DNA of 64,000 bases from an uncultured Roseburia sp. (GCA_910587865.1 CAJUNX010000008.1:54453-118452); one strand, 5' to 3'; positions 17,556-26,745 are shown, counted from the stretch's first letter. Made by a program: numbers and translations. Notes: a model not told the origin generated them from the letters alone.

Positions 17556-18647
17556 ATGAACAAAAAAAATCTCCTGCCCGTCACAAATGAGCACGGCTAT
17601 TTTGAGATACGACTGGAGAGCATCGGCGGCCTGGGCGCCAATCTCTGCGGAAAAATGCTGGGGGAGCTCGGAGCGCTCTCCCTGTCCTTAAATTCTTTAA
17701 GTTTTTCGAGCTACGGCTCCGAGAAGCGCGGTTCGCCCGTGAAAGCTTTTATCCGCTGGTGCGACGGCGAAAAACCGCTGCGCATCAACAGTCCGGTCAC
17801 GCATCCCCACATCCTTGGGATTTTTCACGAGGGACTGATCGGCACGCACCCCGTACTTGACGGCATCAATATGGAAACAAAGATCGTTTTAAATACCCCC
17901 TTATCCCCTGATGAAGCGGCGGAAAAATACCATATTTCAATCGGGGCACTGTACTGCCTCGATGCGCTCCAGATCGCGATGGAATGTCATTCGCGCGTCA
18001 ATATGGTCATGCTCGGAGCCATCGCAAAAGTCTCCGGCTTTATCCCGCAGGAAGCGGCGGAGCAGCTCTGCCGCGACACGATCGGAAAAAAATACCCGGC
18101 TCTGATCGAGGCAAACTTAGCGGGTGTCCGGCAGGGCTATGCGCTGGCGGAGGAAGCCTCCTCGGAGCGCAATATCGAGCCTCTTCCCTCCGGCGGGAAA
18201 GAAGATTATGTGTGGGGATATGAAAACGCGCCCATCGGCGGCATCAATCCCCGCATCGGCAGCACGGTGTCAAACGACCTCTCCCCGTCCAGGCAGGGTT
18301 ATATCCCGCTCTTTGTGCAGGAAAAATGCATCAACTGCGGGCTCTGCGATTCCACCTGCCCGGACATGGTCTTCCAGTTTGCCCCGGGCGTCTACAAAGG
18401 AAAAGAATGCATGGTCAATCAGGGACTTGACTATTATCACTGTAAGGGATGTCTGCGCTGTGTGGAAATCTGCCCGACAAACGCGCTCGTGACCGCACTG
18501 GAAAAGGATTATCCCGAAAAACCCTGGTTTGTTCCCAATCAGCATCTGCTGCCGGATTCTGTCAAATACCAGGAAACCGGCGCAAATTCCTGGGTAACCA
18601 GCGATTCTTATATGGATGAAAAACGAGTGGACGGAGGTGTCGTGTAA
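17556..18647 (+). CDS. 2-oxoacid:ferredoxin oxidoreductase, gamma + ferredoxin subunit
   Basis: Subunit of an anaerobic 2-oxoacid:acceptor oxidoreductase (pyruvate/ketoisovalerate/2-oxoglutarate class), 363 aa. Residues about 15-205 are the gamma domain (EIRLESIGGLGANLCGKML, SYGSEKRGSPVKAFIRW). Residues about 255-320 form a two-[4Fe-4S] ferredoxin module with CINCGLCDSTCP and CKGCLRCVEICP. AATGGAGGAAC precedes the ATG. Its stop overlaps the next gene's ATG (TAATG), so the alpha/beta subunit is coupled. Together they oxidatively decarboxylate a 2-oxoacid to acyl-CoA and reduce ferredoxin. Substrate specificity is not evident. Confidence 0.88.
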   Translation: MNKKNLLPVTNEHGYFEIRLESIGGLGANLCGKMLGELGALSLSLNSLSFSSYGSEKRGSPVKAFIRWCDGEKPLRINSPVTHPHILGIFHEGLIGTHPVLDGINMETKIVLNTPLSPDEAAEKYHISIGALYCLDALQIAMECHSRVNMVMLGAIAKVSGFIPQEAAEQLCRDTIGKKYPALIEANLAGVRQGYALAEEASSERNIEPLPSGGKEDYVWGYENAPIGGINPRIGSTVSNDLSPSRQGYIPLFVQEKCINCGLCDSTCPDMVFQFAPGVYKGKECMVNQGLDYYHCKGCLRCVEICPTNALVTALEKDYPEKPWFVPNQHLLPDSVKYQETGANSWVTSDSYMDEKRVDGGVV

Positions 18648-21082
18648 TGAGTAAAACAGAACAGACAAAGCCCGCAGAACAGGAGATCATGTATGACAGC
18701 GGCAACGAGCTGGCGGCCTATGCCGCAAAACAGATCAACTATCATATTATGGGCTATTATCCGATCACGCCCTCCACACAGATCGCGGAAAATCTGGACG
18801 TCATGCGCGCGGAAGGACTGCATGATACGCTCTTAATTGCCGCGGAAGGAGAGCATAGCGCGGCAGGAATCTGCTACGGGGCTGCCGCTGCCGGCGGAAG
18901 AGTCTTTAACGCCACCAGCGCGAACGGACTGCTCTACGCCTTAGAGCAGTTTCCGGTACAGTCCGGCACACGGATGCCGATGGTGATGAACGTGGCCTGC
19001 CGGACGGTCTCCGGCCCCTTATGCATCAAGGGCGATCACAGCGATATCATGTATATGTTAAACACCGGCTGGATCATCCTCTTTGCCGATGAGCCGCAGA
19101 AGGTCTATGATTTTAACATCCTGGGCTTAAAGCTTGCGGAAGCAGTCAGCCTGCCTGTGGTCGTCGCATTTGACGGATTTTTTACCAGCCATCAGAAGCG
19201 GAAATGCTTCGTCTTTTCAGATGATAAAACCGTGCAGGATTTTATCGGACCGAAGCTCTGCAGCGACAGCCCGCACACCTCCGCTTTCGCAAAAGAAAAC
19301 CGAACCGGTGAAAACTGCTTCTACAGCCTGCTTGACCTCGCGCACCCGGTTTCCATCGGTTCCTATATGAATGAACCGGATATCATCAACAATCATTTTC
19401 AGCTGCACCTGGCCATGCAGGAGGCGGAAAAAAAGCTGCCGGAGCTGTTTGCCGAATATCAGAAGCTCTCCGGCCGGGCGCTTTCCTGCTGTGAGGGATA
19501 CCGCCATGAGGATGCGGAGGTTCTGCTCTTTGTGCTCGGCTCCTCCTACCACACTGCAATGGAGGCCGTCGATCTCCTGCGTGAAGAGGGCGTTAAGGCC
19601 GGCGTTTTCACGCTCTACGCCCTCCGTCCGTTCCCGGCCGGGGCAGTCCGCGCGCTCTGTCAGAATGCATCGACCATTATCGTAGCGGATCGTCAGGACA
19701 GCTACGGCGCAGGCGGCGGAAATATGACACTGGAGATTAAGGCTGCGCTGCAGGGCTGTGCACAGCAGGCAGGGTATGACGGACCGGCCGCTTCCCGGCA
19801 GGCTCACGCGGATGCGGGGCACGCTGTCGGCGGGAATGCTTCACAGCAGAAGGACGCACACACACGGCAGGCGTCGGGACACGGTCCGGCACGGGTGCTC
19901 TCCCGCATTTACGGCCTCGGCGGCAAAGACTTTTATGTGGAGGACGCCGTCGCCCTGCTGCGCGAGGGACTTTCCCCGGACGCAAAACCGTTCGATTATT
20001 ACGGTGTCACGCCGGGCACGAGCGATCCGTCCGTAAAACAGCCCCAATATTTTAAACCGATCACGGAGAAGGAGAGTACAAAAGGCATTACTGCCTGTAC
20101 CTTTGACGAGACCACGGGTAAAATGACGGTAAAGGGCGGGCTGATTAAGGACGCCACCGCGATGCCGATGCGCCTTGCCCCGGGACACGGCGCATGTCCG
20201 GGCTGCGGCATTCCGGTAAATTTAAATCTGTTGTTAAAAGGAATCGAGGGCAATGTCGTTATTCTGGCCCAGACCGGCTGCGGTATGGTCGTTACAACCG
20301 GCTACCCGAAGACCGCGTTTTGCGTTCCGTTTCTGCACAATCTTTTCCAGAACGGCGCCGCGACCTTAAGCGGTGTCGTGGAGACGTTTCATCAGAAGCA
20401 GAAGCGCGGGGAGTATCCGGACGGACAGATCACCTTCCTGATGGTCAGCGGCGACGGCGGCATGGATATCGGAATGGGCTCCGCGATCGGCACGGCACTG
20501 CGCGGGCATAAGCTGATCATCTTCGAGTATGACAACGGAGGCTATATGAACACCGGCTATCAGCTGTCCTACTCCACTCCCATGGGCGCGAAGAGTTCTA
20601 CCTCTCATGTCGGAAAAGCACAGTACGGCAAGACCTTTTTCCACAAGGATACCCCGGAGCTGATGGCTGCAACCCATATCCCTTATATCGCGACCGTGGC
20701 AGAATCCAACCCGACCGACTTTATAAAAAAGGCCGCAAAGGCTGCCGCGTATGCAAAGGAATACGGAACCGCCTATGTCAAAGCGCTTTCCGCCTGCCCG
20801 CTGAACTGGAACGATAAGCCGGATACCGAGCGAAGCGTGATCGCGGGAGCCGTTGACTGCTGTTATTTCCCTCTGTATGAAATTGAACGCGGAATAACAG
20901 CACTGAATTACAATCCGGATACCGCAAAAAAACGGATTCCGGTGACAGAGTGGCTTGGCATGATGGGACGGACAAAACATCTGCTGAAAGAGGAATATCA
21001 TGCGGTCACAGAGGAAATCCAGGCCGAAATTGACCGTCGTTTTGCCCGCCTTGTGGCGCGTGCAGAACATCCGTTATTATAA
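18647..21082 (+). CDS. 2-oxoacid:ferredoxin oxidoreductase, fused alpha-beta subunit
   Basis: Large catalytic subunit, 811 aa, with alpha and beta joined. The alpha part (about 1-450) has GNELAAYAAKQINYHIMGYY, YPITPSTQIAE and AAEGEHSAAGICYGAAAAGG. The beta part (about 490-811) binds thiamine diphosphate through GDGGMDIGMGSA and FEYDNGGYMNTGY, and an iron-sulfur cluster through ACPGCGIP. Between them, around residues 365-415, sits a low-complexity Gln/Ala/His/Gly-rich segment not expected in the family. The rubrerythrin gene follows 19 bases later, which fits the need to protect this oxygen-labile enzyme. Substrate unassigned. Confidence 0.88.
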   Translation: MSKTEQTKPAEQEIMYDSGNELAAYAAKQINYHIMGYYPITPSTQIAENLDVMRAEGLHDTLLIAAEGEHSAAGICYGAAAAGGRVFNATSANGLLYALEQFPVQSGTRMPMVMNVACRTVSGPLCIKGDHSDIMYMLNTGWIILFADEPQKVYDFNILGLKLAEAVSLPVVVAFDGFFTSHQKRKCFVFSDDKTVQDFIGPKLCSDSPHTSAFAKENRTGENCFYSLLDLAHPVSIGSYMNEPDIINNHFQLHLAMQEAEKKLPELFAEYQKLSGRALSCCEGYRHEDAEVLLFVLGSSYHTAMEAVDLLREEGVKAGVFTLYALRPFPAGAVRALCQNASTIIVADRQDSYGAGGGNMTLEIKAALQGCAQQAGYDGPAASRQAHADAGHAVGGNASQQKDAHTRQASGHGPARVLSRIYGLGGKDFYVEDAVALLREGLSPDAKPFDYYGVTPGTSDPSVKQPQYFKPITEKESTKGITACTFDETTGKMTVKGGLIKDATAMPMRLAPGHGACPGCGIPVNLNLLLKGIEGNVVILAQTGCGMVVTTGYPKTAFCVPFLHNLFQNGAATLSGVVETFHQKQKRGEYPDGQITFLMVSGDGGMDIGMGSAIGTALRGHKLIIFEYDNGGYMNTGYQLSYSTPMGAKSSTSHVGKAQYGKTFFHKDTPELMAATHIPYIATVAESNPTDFIKKAAKAAAYAKEYGTAYVKALSACPLNWNDKPDTERSVIAGAVDCCYFPLYEIERGITALNYNPDTAKKRIPVTEWLGMMGRTKHLLKEEYHAVTEEIQAEIDRRFARLVARAEHPLL

Positions 21083-21101
21083 AGTTAAAGGAGGATTTAA
21101 T

Positions 21102-21722
21102 ATGTCAGTCGAATTTCAGAACAGTATCACAAGAGAAAATCTCATGCGGGCCTTTGCCGGGGAGAGCCAGGCGAGAAACCGCTACAACATCGCTGCCGGG
21201 ATCGCAAAGAGACAGGAGCTGCCTGTCATCCACGCCGTCTTTTCCTTTACCGCGGAGCAGGAGCGGGAGCATGCCGCTGTTTTTTACAAACACTTAACGG
21301 AGCTTGCCGGAACAAACATTTCCATTGACGGCACATATCCGATCGACCTTGGCGACGATATCGCAAAGCTTCTCCGCCTCGCACAGCACAATGAATACGA
21401 GGAACACGACGATGTCTATTTCCATTTTGCCGAAACCGCAAAAAAGGAAGGCTTCGCGAAGATCGCTTCCTCTTTTCAGCTGATCGCCGGAATCGAAAAA
21501 ACACACGGGGACCGCTTCGGACTTTTTGCGGATCTGATCGAGCAGAACAAGCTTTTCGTCGCTGATGTGGAGACGGCCTGGATGTGCTTAGAGTGCGGTT
21601 ATATCTACCGCGGGACATCCGTCCCCGCCGCCTGTCCGGTCTGCTCGCACGCAAGAGGGTACTTTGTGCGGCTGGATCTCGCACCCTATACCGGAAGCAT
21701 GTTTGTGCAGCAGACGAGGTAA
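21102..21722 (+). CDS. Rubrerythrin
   Basis: Non-haem di-iron peroxidase that removes hydrogen peroxide in anaerobes, 206 aa. The ferritin-like four-helix domain carries the iron ligands in AFAGESQARNRYN, FTAEQEREHA and the later helix IAGIEKTHGDRF. The C-terminal rubredoxin domain has CLECGYIYRG and CPVCSHARGYF. The ATG at 21102 is preceded by AAAGGAGG; a longer in-frame start overlaps the upstream gene and is rejected. It follows the oxidoreductase genes and may be co-transcribed with them. Confidence 0.95.
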   Translation: MSVEFQNSITRENLMRAFAGESQARNRYNIAAGIAKRQELPVIHAVFSFTAEQEREHAAVFYKHLTELAGTNISIDGTYPIDLGDDIAKLLRLAQHNEYEEHDDVYFHFAETAKKEGFAKIASSFQLIAGIEKTHGDRFGLFADLIEQNKLFVADVETAWMCLECGYIYRGTSVPAACPVCSHARGYFVRLDLAPYTGSMFVQQTR

Positions 21723-21883
21723 CGGCTCCGGCACTATTGCACAAGCTTTCCGACAGACGGTCTTCCATTTATTGCTGTTTATGCAGAATAACCATGAAGG
21801 TGCTGCCTGAAACGGTAAGCGGTTCGCCTTTCGCCAAAATGGATATATTTTGAGAGCTTCCGGAATCTTTGGAGGTGATTCAG

Positions 21884-22042
21884 ATGGAACATTTTACGAA
21901 AGGGGTACGACACCGGGCTCTGCCCGGTGGTACATAAGATGTTTGAAATCATTTTCTCCGTTTCCGGCATTCCTGTCACTGTGATCAGTATCATCGTCGC
22001 TGTGATCAGCATCCGGCAGAACGCTGCAGATAAAAAGCACGC
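21884..22042 (+). other. Possible small coupled ORFs ahead of the HAD gene
   Basis: Within the 410-base gap after rubrerythrin, GGAGGTGATTC precedes an ATG at 21884 opening a 17-codon ORF that ends TAA at 21937. One base later an ATG at 21939 begins MFEIIFSVSGIPVTVISIIV, a hydrophobic peptide of membrane-toxin or holin-like look. That frame stays open into the HAD gene, so it has no stop of its own. A perfect ACCGGGC/GCCCGGT hairpin lies in the 17-codon ORF. A type I toxin-like element is possible but unsupported beyond hydrophobicity and the ribosome site. Confidence 0.25.
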
Positions 22043-22071
22043 AATGCGGATATATATGTCAATCATTCTTC

Positions 22072-22100
22072 TTGACATTTCCTCCCATCCTGTGTATAGA
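22072..22100 (+). promoter_or_regulatory. Sigma-A promoter for the HAD phosphatase
   Basis: TTGACA at 22072-22077 and TATAGA at 22095-22100 with a 17-base spacer, 34 bases before the ATG at 22134. This promoter position rules out the longer in-frame start upstream. Confidence 0.85.
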
Positions 22101-22133
22101 ATAAGTATCTGTTCTCACAGGAGGTATGACACG

Positions 22134-22952
22134 ATGGAAAAGAAAGCGGTTTTTCTTGATATTGACGGAACCATGGTGGACTACGGCGGAGTCATCCCGC
22201 CATCCACAACAGAAGCATTAGACCGTGCAAAGGCCCGGGGGCATAAGCTTGTCATCTGCACCGGCAGGAGCCGTTTTCAGCTCGACGAGAAGCTTCTCTC
22301 CCTTGGATTTTCCGGGATCGTCGGGGCGGCGGGAGCATTTGTGGACGTGGACGGCGCAGAGATTTATCATACTTATATCGATAAGGCACATCGGAAGAGC
22401 AGCTTCGACTATCTGGAAGAGCATGGCTTCACCTACTGCTATCAGGCGGACGACGGCGTCTACTTAAACGCACACAGCCGCGACGGGATGATCGCCCGCT
22501 ACCGGAGCATGGGAATCCCTGAGGAAGGAATCTCCTACCTGCTGGGACAGATGCACGTCTCCGACGAGCCCTGGCGGCATGAAAAAAACGAGAAGATTAT
22601 TTACCACAATGCGCCCTTTAGCGTGGCAAAAGTAAACGAAGATCTGGCGCCGTATTTTGATACCGTGGCCATCAGCATCAACGGCATGGGCGATGACGCC
22701 GGCGAGATCGGGATTGGCGGCATCAATAAAGCCACCGGCATGAAGCTTTATCTGATGCACGTCGGGATCGCACGGGAGGACAGTATCGCCCTCGGCGACG
22801 GCCCGAACGATCTTCAGATGATGGAATATGCCGGGATCGGCGTCGCCATGGGAAACGCGCTGGACGATGTAAAACAGCGGGCGGATCTCGTGACAAAACC
22901 TATTGGGGAAGACGGACTGTACCTCGCCTTTGAGCAGCTGGGACTGATCTGA
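22134..22952 (+). CDS. Cof-type HAD-superfamily phosphatase
   Basis: Cytoplasmic HAD hydrolase, 272 aa, of the Cof/YbiV class that dephosphorylates sugar phosphates or cofactors. Motif I FLDIDGTMVD (nucleophile Asp) is at residues 7-16, motif II VICTGRS, the motif III Lys within GGINKATGMKLYL, and motif IV ALGDGPNDLQMMEYAGIGVAMGNA. CAGGAGG stands before the ATG. It has its own promoter. Convergent with the anti-sigma gene, with a hairpin terminator between them. Substrate cannot be predicted. Confidence 0.92.
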   Translation: MEKKAVFLDIDGTMVDYGGVIPPSTTEALDRAKARGHKLVICTGRSRFQLDEKLLSLGFSGIVGAAGAFVDVDGAEIYHTYIDKAHRKSSFDYLEEHGFTYCYQADDGVYLNAHSRDGMIARYRSMGIPEEGISYLLGQMHVSDEPWRHEKNEKIIYHNAPFSVAKVNEDLAPYFDTVAISINGMGDDAGEIGIGGINKATGMKLYLMHVGIAREDSIALGDGPNDLQMMEYAGIGVAMGNALDDVKQRADLVTKPIGEDGLYLAFEQLGLI

Positions 22953-22992
22953 TTTTTGGGAATAATCCTGCACCGGATCCGTTGTGAAATAA

Positions 22993-23020
22993 GAAAGAGC
23001 GGGGACAACCCCACTCTTTC
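22993..23020. terminator. Hairpin between convergent genes
   Basis: GAAAGAGCGGGG/CCCCACTCTTTC stem with an ACAA loop in the 90-base gap between the convergent HAD and anti-sigma-like genes. T-rich sequence follows on the plus strand and the stem could stop both transcripts. Confidence 0.65.
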
Positions 23021-23041
23021 CAGCTTTATTTCCCTGTCTTT

Positions 23042-24550
23042 TTACCTCTGTCTGACATCTACATATCCCATTTCCTGCGACAGCTCATCAAAGGCATAGG
23101 CGGTTCCTCCTGTGCTTAAATCCAGGTACAGACAGGGAAGCACTGTCTCAGGAACGAACCACGCCATATGTACCGTCACCGTCTCACCCGGCGCTATACT
23201 GTCAATATAGTTATTTCCGCGTTCTCCGCCGTGCACGTCATAATAATACATCTCTTCAAAGTTGCAGATTCCGTTTGCGACAGCCTCATCCCACACGTCG
23301 CCGTCTCCCGGTTTTTCACTCCAGATTACCATCTGATCCCCGCTCTCTTCGGCACGCAGCAGATTTCCGAAGAAGAGCACTTTCGTCTTCGCTTCACTTC
23401 CTGTATTGGTATATTCCACCGTGGCGTACACAAGTTTCTGCGGCACTTCCTTTGTTTCCACAATCTCACTCATCGATTCCACTCCGTCACCGTATCTGAC
23501 ATAATTGATCTTTGCCGGAAGAAGCACGCCGTCCGCGTCCGTCTCCCGCTTTATCTCTTCCCGCTGGTCACTGTCGAGCGCTGCCTGATCCAGCACATGG
23601 ATATCGTCGTATACCTGCACATCTGCAACACAGACGGAAAGCCCCTCATCCTGCTGCGTGTAATGGTCCAGAATCGGGAAACTCTCACCGATCTCATGCG
23701 TTCTCATCTGATCCTTTGCGATTGATTCCGGACTGGATACCGCAAACTCATTCCCCTCCTCTTTCTCCGAAAATGCATTGCCGGTATAGGCGCTCCAGTC
23801 CTCTCCGCGAATGCACTCCGACGCTTCCGATGGATCCGCCGGGATCAGACGAATTCCCTCCGCCATCCGAATCGCTTCTTCTTTCGTCACATCGGATGCG
23901 ACAATCATTTCCAAAACATAGTGCACATCCGTGTAAGCCACATAAATCCGCTGGTTGAATGCCAATTCATCTTCAAACAGGCGGTTAAATTCCAGATAAA
24001 CGCCGCTGTGGCCGTTTATCGTGAGATCCTCCCGCGCAACGATATTTCCAAAGGACATCTGAAACTGATCGTCCCCGGTATCCATCCGGTAAAGGCACAG
24101 CGAGACTCCTCCTTTTTGCAGGGCATCCGGATAGCTGTATTTTTCACCCTCCGTCTTTACCATGCCTTCCGGCACATAGCCCACCTCAAGCTTCACCGGC
24201 AGAATCTCTTCCGCGGCCGATGTCTGCGTATCTGCTGTCACGCTCTCCGGTGCATCCATCCCGATATCCGCGCCGTAGGTTCCGTTCTGGCTGCTCCTCA
24301 TGCGGTAGGTCACACCCGCAAATACCGTGGTTCCAAGCGCCAGCGCCGCAACCAGCGCCGCCGCAATCGATTTATGCGCCATCCTTTTCTTTTTCTGATA
24401 CCCGGACACGGACGTTACCTTTAACTGCTTTGCAACCTCGCGCTCAACCATTGCCCGCATCGAATCCGGCATTCCCGGAAATTCCTGTCTCATATTCTCT
24501 ATTCTCATATCGATCTCCATTTCTCTCTGCCTGCTGTCTGTATCTGCCAA
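23042..24550 (-). CDS. Putative membrane anti-sigma / DUF4179-like protein
   Basis: Single-pass membrane protein, 502 aa. A cytoplasmic N-terminal 60 residues (charged, helical) precedes one membrane helix (SIAAALVAALALGTTVFAGV, about 64-83), followed by a roughly 420-residue external domain rich in acidic residues and beta-strand-like sequence. This topology and its position directly behind an ECF sigma gene are those of anti-sigma factors of the DUF4179/RsgI sort. Detailed homology is not recognised. It would sequester the sigma factor until an envelope signal is sensed. Confidence 0.65.
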   Translation of the reverse strand: MADTDSRQREMEIDMRIENMRQEFPGMPDSMRAMVEREVAKQLKVTSVSGYQKKKRMAHKSIAAALVAALALGTTVFAGVTYRMRSSQNGTYGADIGMDAPESVTADTQTSAAEEILPVKLEVGYVPEGMVKTEGEKYSYPDALQKGGVSLCLYRMDTGDDQFQMSFGNIVAREDLTINGHSGVYLEFNRLFEDELAFNQRIYVAYTDVHYVLEMIVASDVTKEEAIRMAEGIRLIPADPSEASECIRGEDWSAYTGNAFSEKEEGNEFAVSSPESIAKDQMRTHEIGESFPILDHYTQQDEGLSVCVADVQVYDDIHVLDQAALDSDQREEIKRETDADGVLLPAKINYVRYGDGVESMSEIVETKEVPQKLVYATVEYTNTGSEAKTKVLFFGNLLRAEESGDQMVIWSEKPGDGDVWDEAVANGICNFEEMYYYDVHGGERGNNYIDSIAPGETVTVHMAWFVPETVLPCLYLDLSTGGTAYAFDELSQEMGYVDVRQR

Positions 24551-24662
24551 TTTTATCTCTCCTTTATCCGATCCGTCTGCCTGTAATCTTTGTCTTCCGT
24601 GGTTTCTGCATCTGTAGCGCCAGACATCCCGTTCCTGTCCTGTCAGGCGTTTGCCTTATTCA

Positions 24663-25145
24663 TCAGACACAGCCGTACGATACCCCCTCCAGCTCTGTCC
24701 GAAGCTTTGCCCGCGCTCTCGATAAACGGTTTTTCACCGCGCTCTCCGTCGTATCCGTCAGCTTCGCGATCTCTTTTATACTGTAACCTTCCATATAATA
24801 AAGTGTCACGCTAAGCCTTGCTTCGTCGGACAGGTGACCGATTGCCTCGTAGAGATCCGAGTAGTCCTCCGATTCCGATACGGTTTCCTCCCGCGTATAA
24901 TCCTCTAAGGATACCACCCGCTTTTCCCTGCGCATGATCGTGTAACACTCATTGATTACGATCCGGATCAGCCAGGTCTTCGCATAAGAATCCTGCCGCA
25001 ATGTATGCAGATTTGTAAATGCCTTTACGATTGCCTCCTGTATCGCATCCCCGCAGTCCGCGTCGCTGTATAACAGCGTCTTTGCCACATGGTACATCGT
25101 ATCCTCCGATGCGATAATCAGTTGTCCCAATTGTTCTTTTTTCAT
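24663..25145 (-). CDS. ECF-type RNA polymerase sigma factor
   Basis: Extracytoplasmic-function sigma-70, 160 aa. Region 2 (about 10-80: DCGDAIQEAIVKAFTNL, SYAKTWLIRIVINECYTIMR) binds core polymerase and the -10 element. Region 4 (about 105-155: LYYMEGYSIKEIAKLTDT, ESAVKNRLSRARAKLRTEL) contacts the -35 element. It is followed 112 bases later by the membrane anti-sigma candidate, forming a standard sigma/anti-sigma pair. Copy 1 of the dispersed structured repeat lies upstream. Confidence 0.92.
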   Translation of the reverse strand: MKKEQLGQLIIASEDTMYHVAKTLLYSDADCGDAIQEAIVKAFTNLHTLRQDSYAKTWLIRIVINECYTIMRREKRVVSLEDYTREETVSESEDYSDLYEAIGHLSDEARLSVTLYYMEGYSIKEIAKLTDTTESAVKNRLSRARAKLRTELEGVSYGCV

Positions 25146-25278
25146 AGAGTCCTTTCCGCCGGCTCAATATGCTGTCTTGATTTCGCGCGATGACAGTTAT
25201 GTTTCATTTGCTGTTTCCATAGATTAGATGTATGAGAAGAGAAAATGGTCGCGGTGGTTTTAAAATTTTCTATCAAAA

Positions 25279-25432
25279 GTTCAGCCATGCTTCACAAAAT
25301 GGGCGAATCATGCTCGCATGAATGAGCACATTCTGCGAAGCATGAGCGGAGCGCCCGTTTATGAGCAAAAATCAGCCGTGAAACGGCGAAGAGTGACGTC
25401 AGTCACGGTTTTGCGAATGGCGCGGGCTGAAC
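25279..25432 (+). repeat. Dispersed structured repeat, family A, copy 1
   Basis: A 154-base element bounded by GTTCAGCC and its inverse GGCTGAAC. Inside are nested inverted repeats (ATGCTTC/GAAGCAT; GAGCAAAA/TTTTGC; GTGAC/GTCAC). Three more copies of nearly identical length occur at 26242, 30814 and 56265. It lies between the sigma gene and a terminator. Confidence 0.8.
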
Positions 25433-25449
25433 GTTAACTTTTCACGGTA

Positions 25450-25488
25450 AAATGAGACGATGCGCCTTACGGCTCCACCGTCTCATTT
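25450..25488 (-). terminator. Terminator of the ferritin-like gene
   Basis: AAATGAGACG/CGTCTCATTT stem with an inner GCC/GGC extension, about 100 bases downstream of the ferritin-like gene, with T residues following on the minus strand. Confidence 0.75.
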
Positions 25489-25585
25489 ATTATACCTGTT
25501 TGTCTGATCTGCCGCCACCTGAAGTTATCATCCCGGCAAAACCTTTCGGCTTCTGCCAGGGAGCTTTTGTCCTTCCCGGTACGGA

Positions 25586-26044
25586 TTATGACATTCCGTT
25601 TACCGTCTTATATTTGTAGAGCATTTCCGCATGGTTCTGCTCCTCGATCTGAATGTCCGCGAGCAGCTTGCGGATATCGGAATCCCCGAACACAAAGACA
25701 TCCTTATTATATTCGGAAGATACCATCTTCTCCGTTCCGATACAGTCGGTCGCGAGGAAACAGTCGGATTTCTTGTCCTCGGACATGCTGACCGCATCAT
25801 AGGTCGCGGTCGGATTGTATTCTTTTCCGTGGCGGTCATTGCAATTGCAGGACGGCACGGACCCGCTTAATACCTGTCCGAGCGAGTCATAATGCTGCTG
25901 CTCGTCCTTCTTTAACTCCGTGAACAGATTTACCAGTACCGGATCCTTCGCCTGCGCGGAGTATTTGCCGTATTTTTCGATACAGGTCTCCTCCTGCGTC
26001 TGAAGATCCTTGATTGCCGCGGTTTCTTTTTCGCTTAAAATCAT
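25586..26044 (-). CDS. Ferritin-like spore coat protein (CotF-type)
   Basis: Small helical protein, 152 aa. Two helices carry ferritin-like ExxH patterns: LQTQEETCIEKYGKY and ELKKDEQQHYDSLG near the N terminus, and IQIEEQNHAEMLYKYK at the C terminus. Such proteins are annotated as spore coat or ferritin-like proteins in Clostridia. A central region with CNCNDRHGKEYNPT separates the pairs. The gene has a clean upstream gap and its own terminator. Coat function is inferred from family resemblance; a peroxide or metal role is the alternative. Confidence 0.7.
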   Translation of the reverse strand: MILSEKETAAIKDLQTQEETCIEKYGKYSAQAKDPVLVNLFTELKKDEQQHYDSLGQVLSGSVPSCNCNDRHGKEYNPTATYDAVSMSEDKKSDCFLATDCIGTEKMVSSEYNKDVFVFGDSDIRKLLADIQIEEQNHAEMLYKYKTVNGMS

Positions 26045-26182
26045 TGTTTTTCCTTCTTTCTTTTAGTCTGGATAGGGATATTATTTCAGATCGGGCGGTA
26101 TTTTATACATGAGAGCATGTTTATCAGGGAAAGTAAAACCTATCTGTTACGTAAAACAGCAAAATCCCATATAAATGATGTT

Positions 26183-26231
26183 GGGGTCAAAAGCATTTCA
26201 CCTGACCTTTTGCTCCTGGCATCATATAAAT
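26183..26231. repeat. Dispersed hairpin repeat, family B, copy 2
   Basis: A shorter version of the element at 7244: GGGGTCAAAAG pairs with the CTTTTGCTCC region and is followed by the same 17-base tail CCTGGCATCATATAAAT (26215-26231). It ends ten bases before family A copy 2. Confidence 0.55.
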
Positions 26232-26241
26232 TTTTTTAAAA

Positions 26242-26395
26242 GCTCAGCCATTCTATGCAAAATGGGTGAATCACGCCCGCATAAATGAGCACATTCTGCA
26301 TAAAATGAGGTGCGCGCCCGTATCTGAACAAAAATGAGCCGCGAAGCGACGGAGAGTGCCATCAGGCACGGTTTTGCGAACGGCACGGGCTGATC
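26242..26395 (+). repeat. Dispersed structured repeat, family A, copy 2
   Basis: 154 bases from GCTCAGCC to GGCTGATC. The arm stem has changed to TATGCA/TGCATA, preserving pairing. It separates the ferritin-like gene from the tyrS T-box promoter, which begins 24 bases later. Confidence 0.8.
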
Positions 26396-26418
26396 TTTAT
26401 CTTTTATAAAAACAAAGG

Positions 26419-26448
26419 TTGACAAATCCGGTCCGACCTGTCTATAAT
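26419..26448 (+). promoter_or_regulatory. Promoter of the tyrS T-box transcript
   Basis: TTGACA at 26419-26424 and TATAAT at 26443-26448, both perfect, with an 18-base spacer. The leader transcript begins near 26455. Confidence 0.85.
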
Positions 26449-26454
26449 ACCAGT

Positions 26455-26745
26455 AATTGAAGCAGCAACAGGCTTTGACGGGAAGAAGTAAGAGTGAGTG
26501 AATCATACAGAAAGCAACCGGCTGATGAGAGGTGCATGGGAAACTTACTTTGAATACATCCCCGAGCTTCACACCGAACATGGCTTTATCAGAAGTCATC
26601 CAGTAGGCTGTGACGTAGCGGCGCACGTTACAAGCGCTGAAGTGTTGTCGGACACTTCGTGAGGCAGGCAGTGCGAGCTGTCTGTAAAGGAAGGTGGTAA
26701 CACGTATACGCGTCCTTTCCGGTTTAGTGCCGGGAAGGACTTTTT
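26455..26745 (+). promoter_or_regulatory. T-box riboswitch (tyrosine) ahead of tyrS
   Basis: Leader of about 290 bases that senses uncharged tRNA-Tyr. The specifier codon is TAC at 26555-26557 in the context TTTGAATACATCC. The T-box itself is AAGGAAGGTGGTAACACG at about 26687-26704, containing the GGTGG that pairs with the free tRNA acceptor end. It is followed by a terminator GTCCTTTCCGG (26712-26722)/CCGGGAAGGAC (26730-26740) plus five T residues; the T-box can form the competing antiterminator. Tyrosine starvation therefore raises tyrS expression. About 200 more bases without clear signals separate it from the tyrS start. Confidence 0.93.

Noticed and set aside
21927..22133. N-terminal membrane extension of the HAD phosphatase
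   Set aside because: A consensus promoter at 22072-22100 and a good ribosome site before the ATG at 22134 place the start downstream; the open upstream frame is probably chance.
25279..25432. Riboswitch controlling the sigma-factor gene
   Set aside because: The same structure occurs in four unrelated contexts, one within an operon, which fits a dispersed element better than a metabolite sensor.
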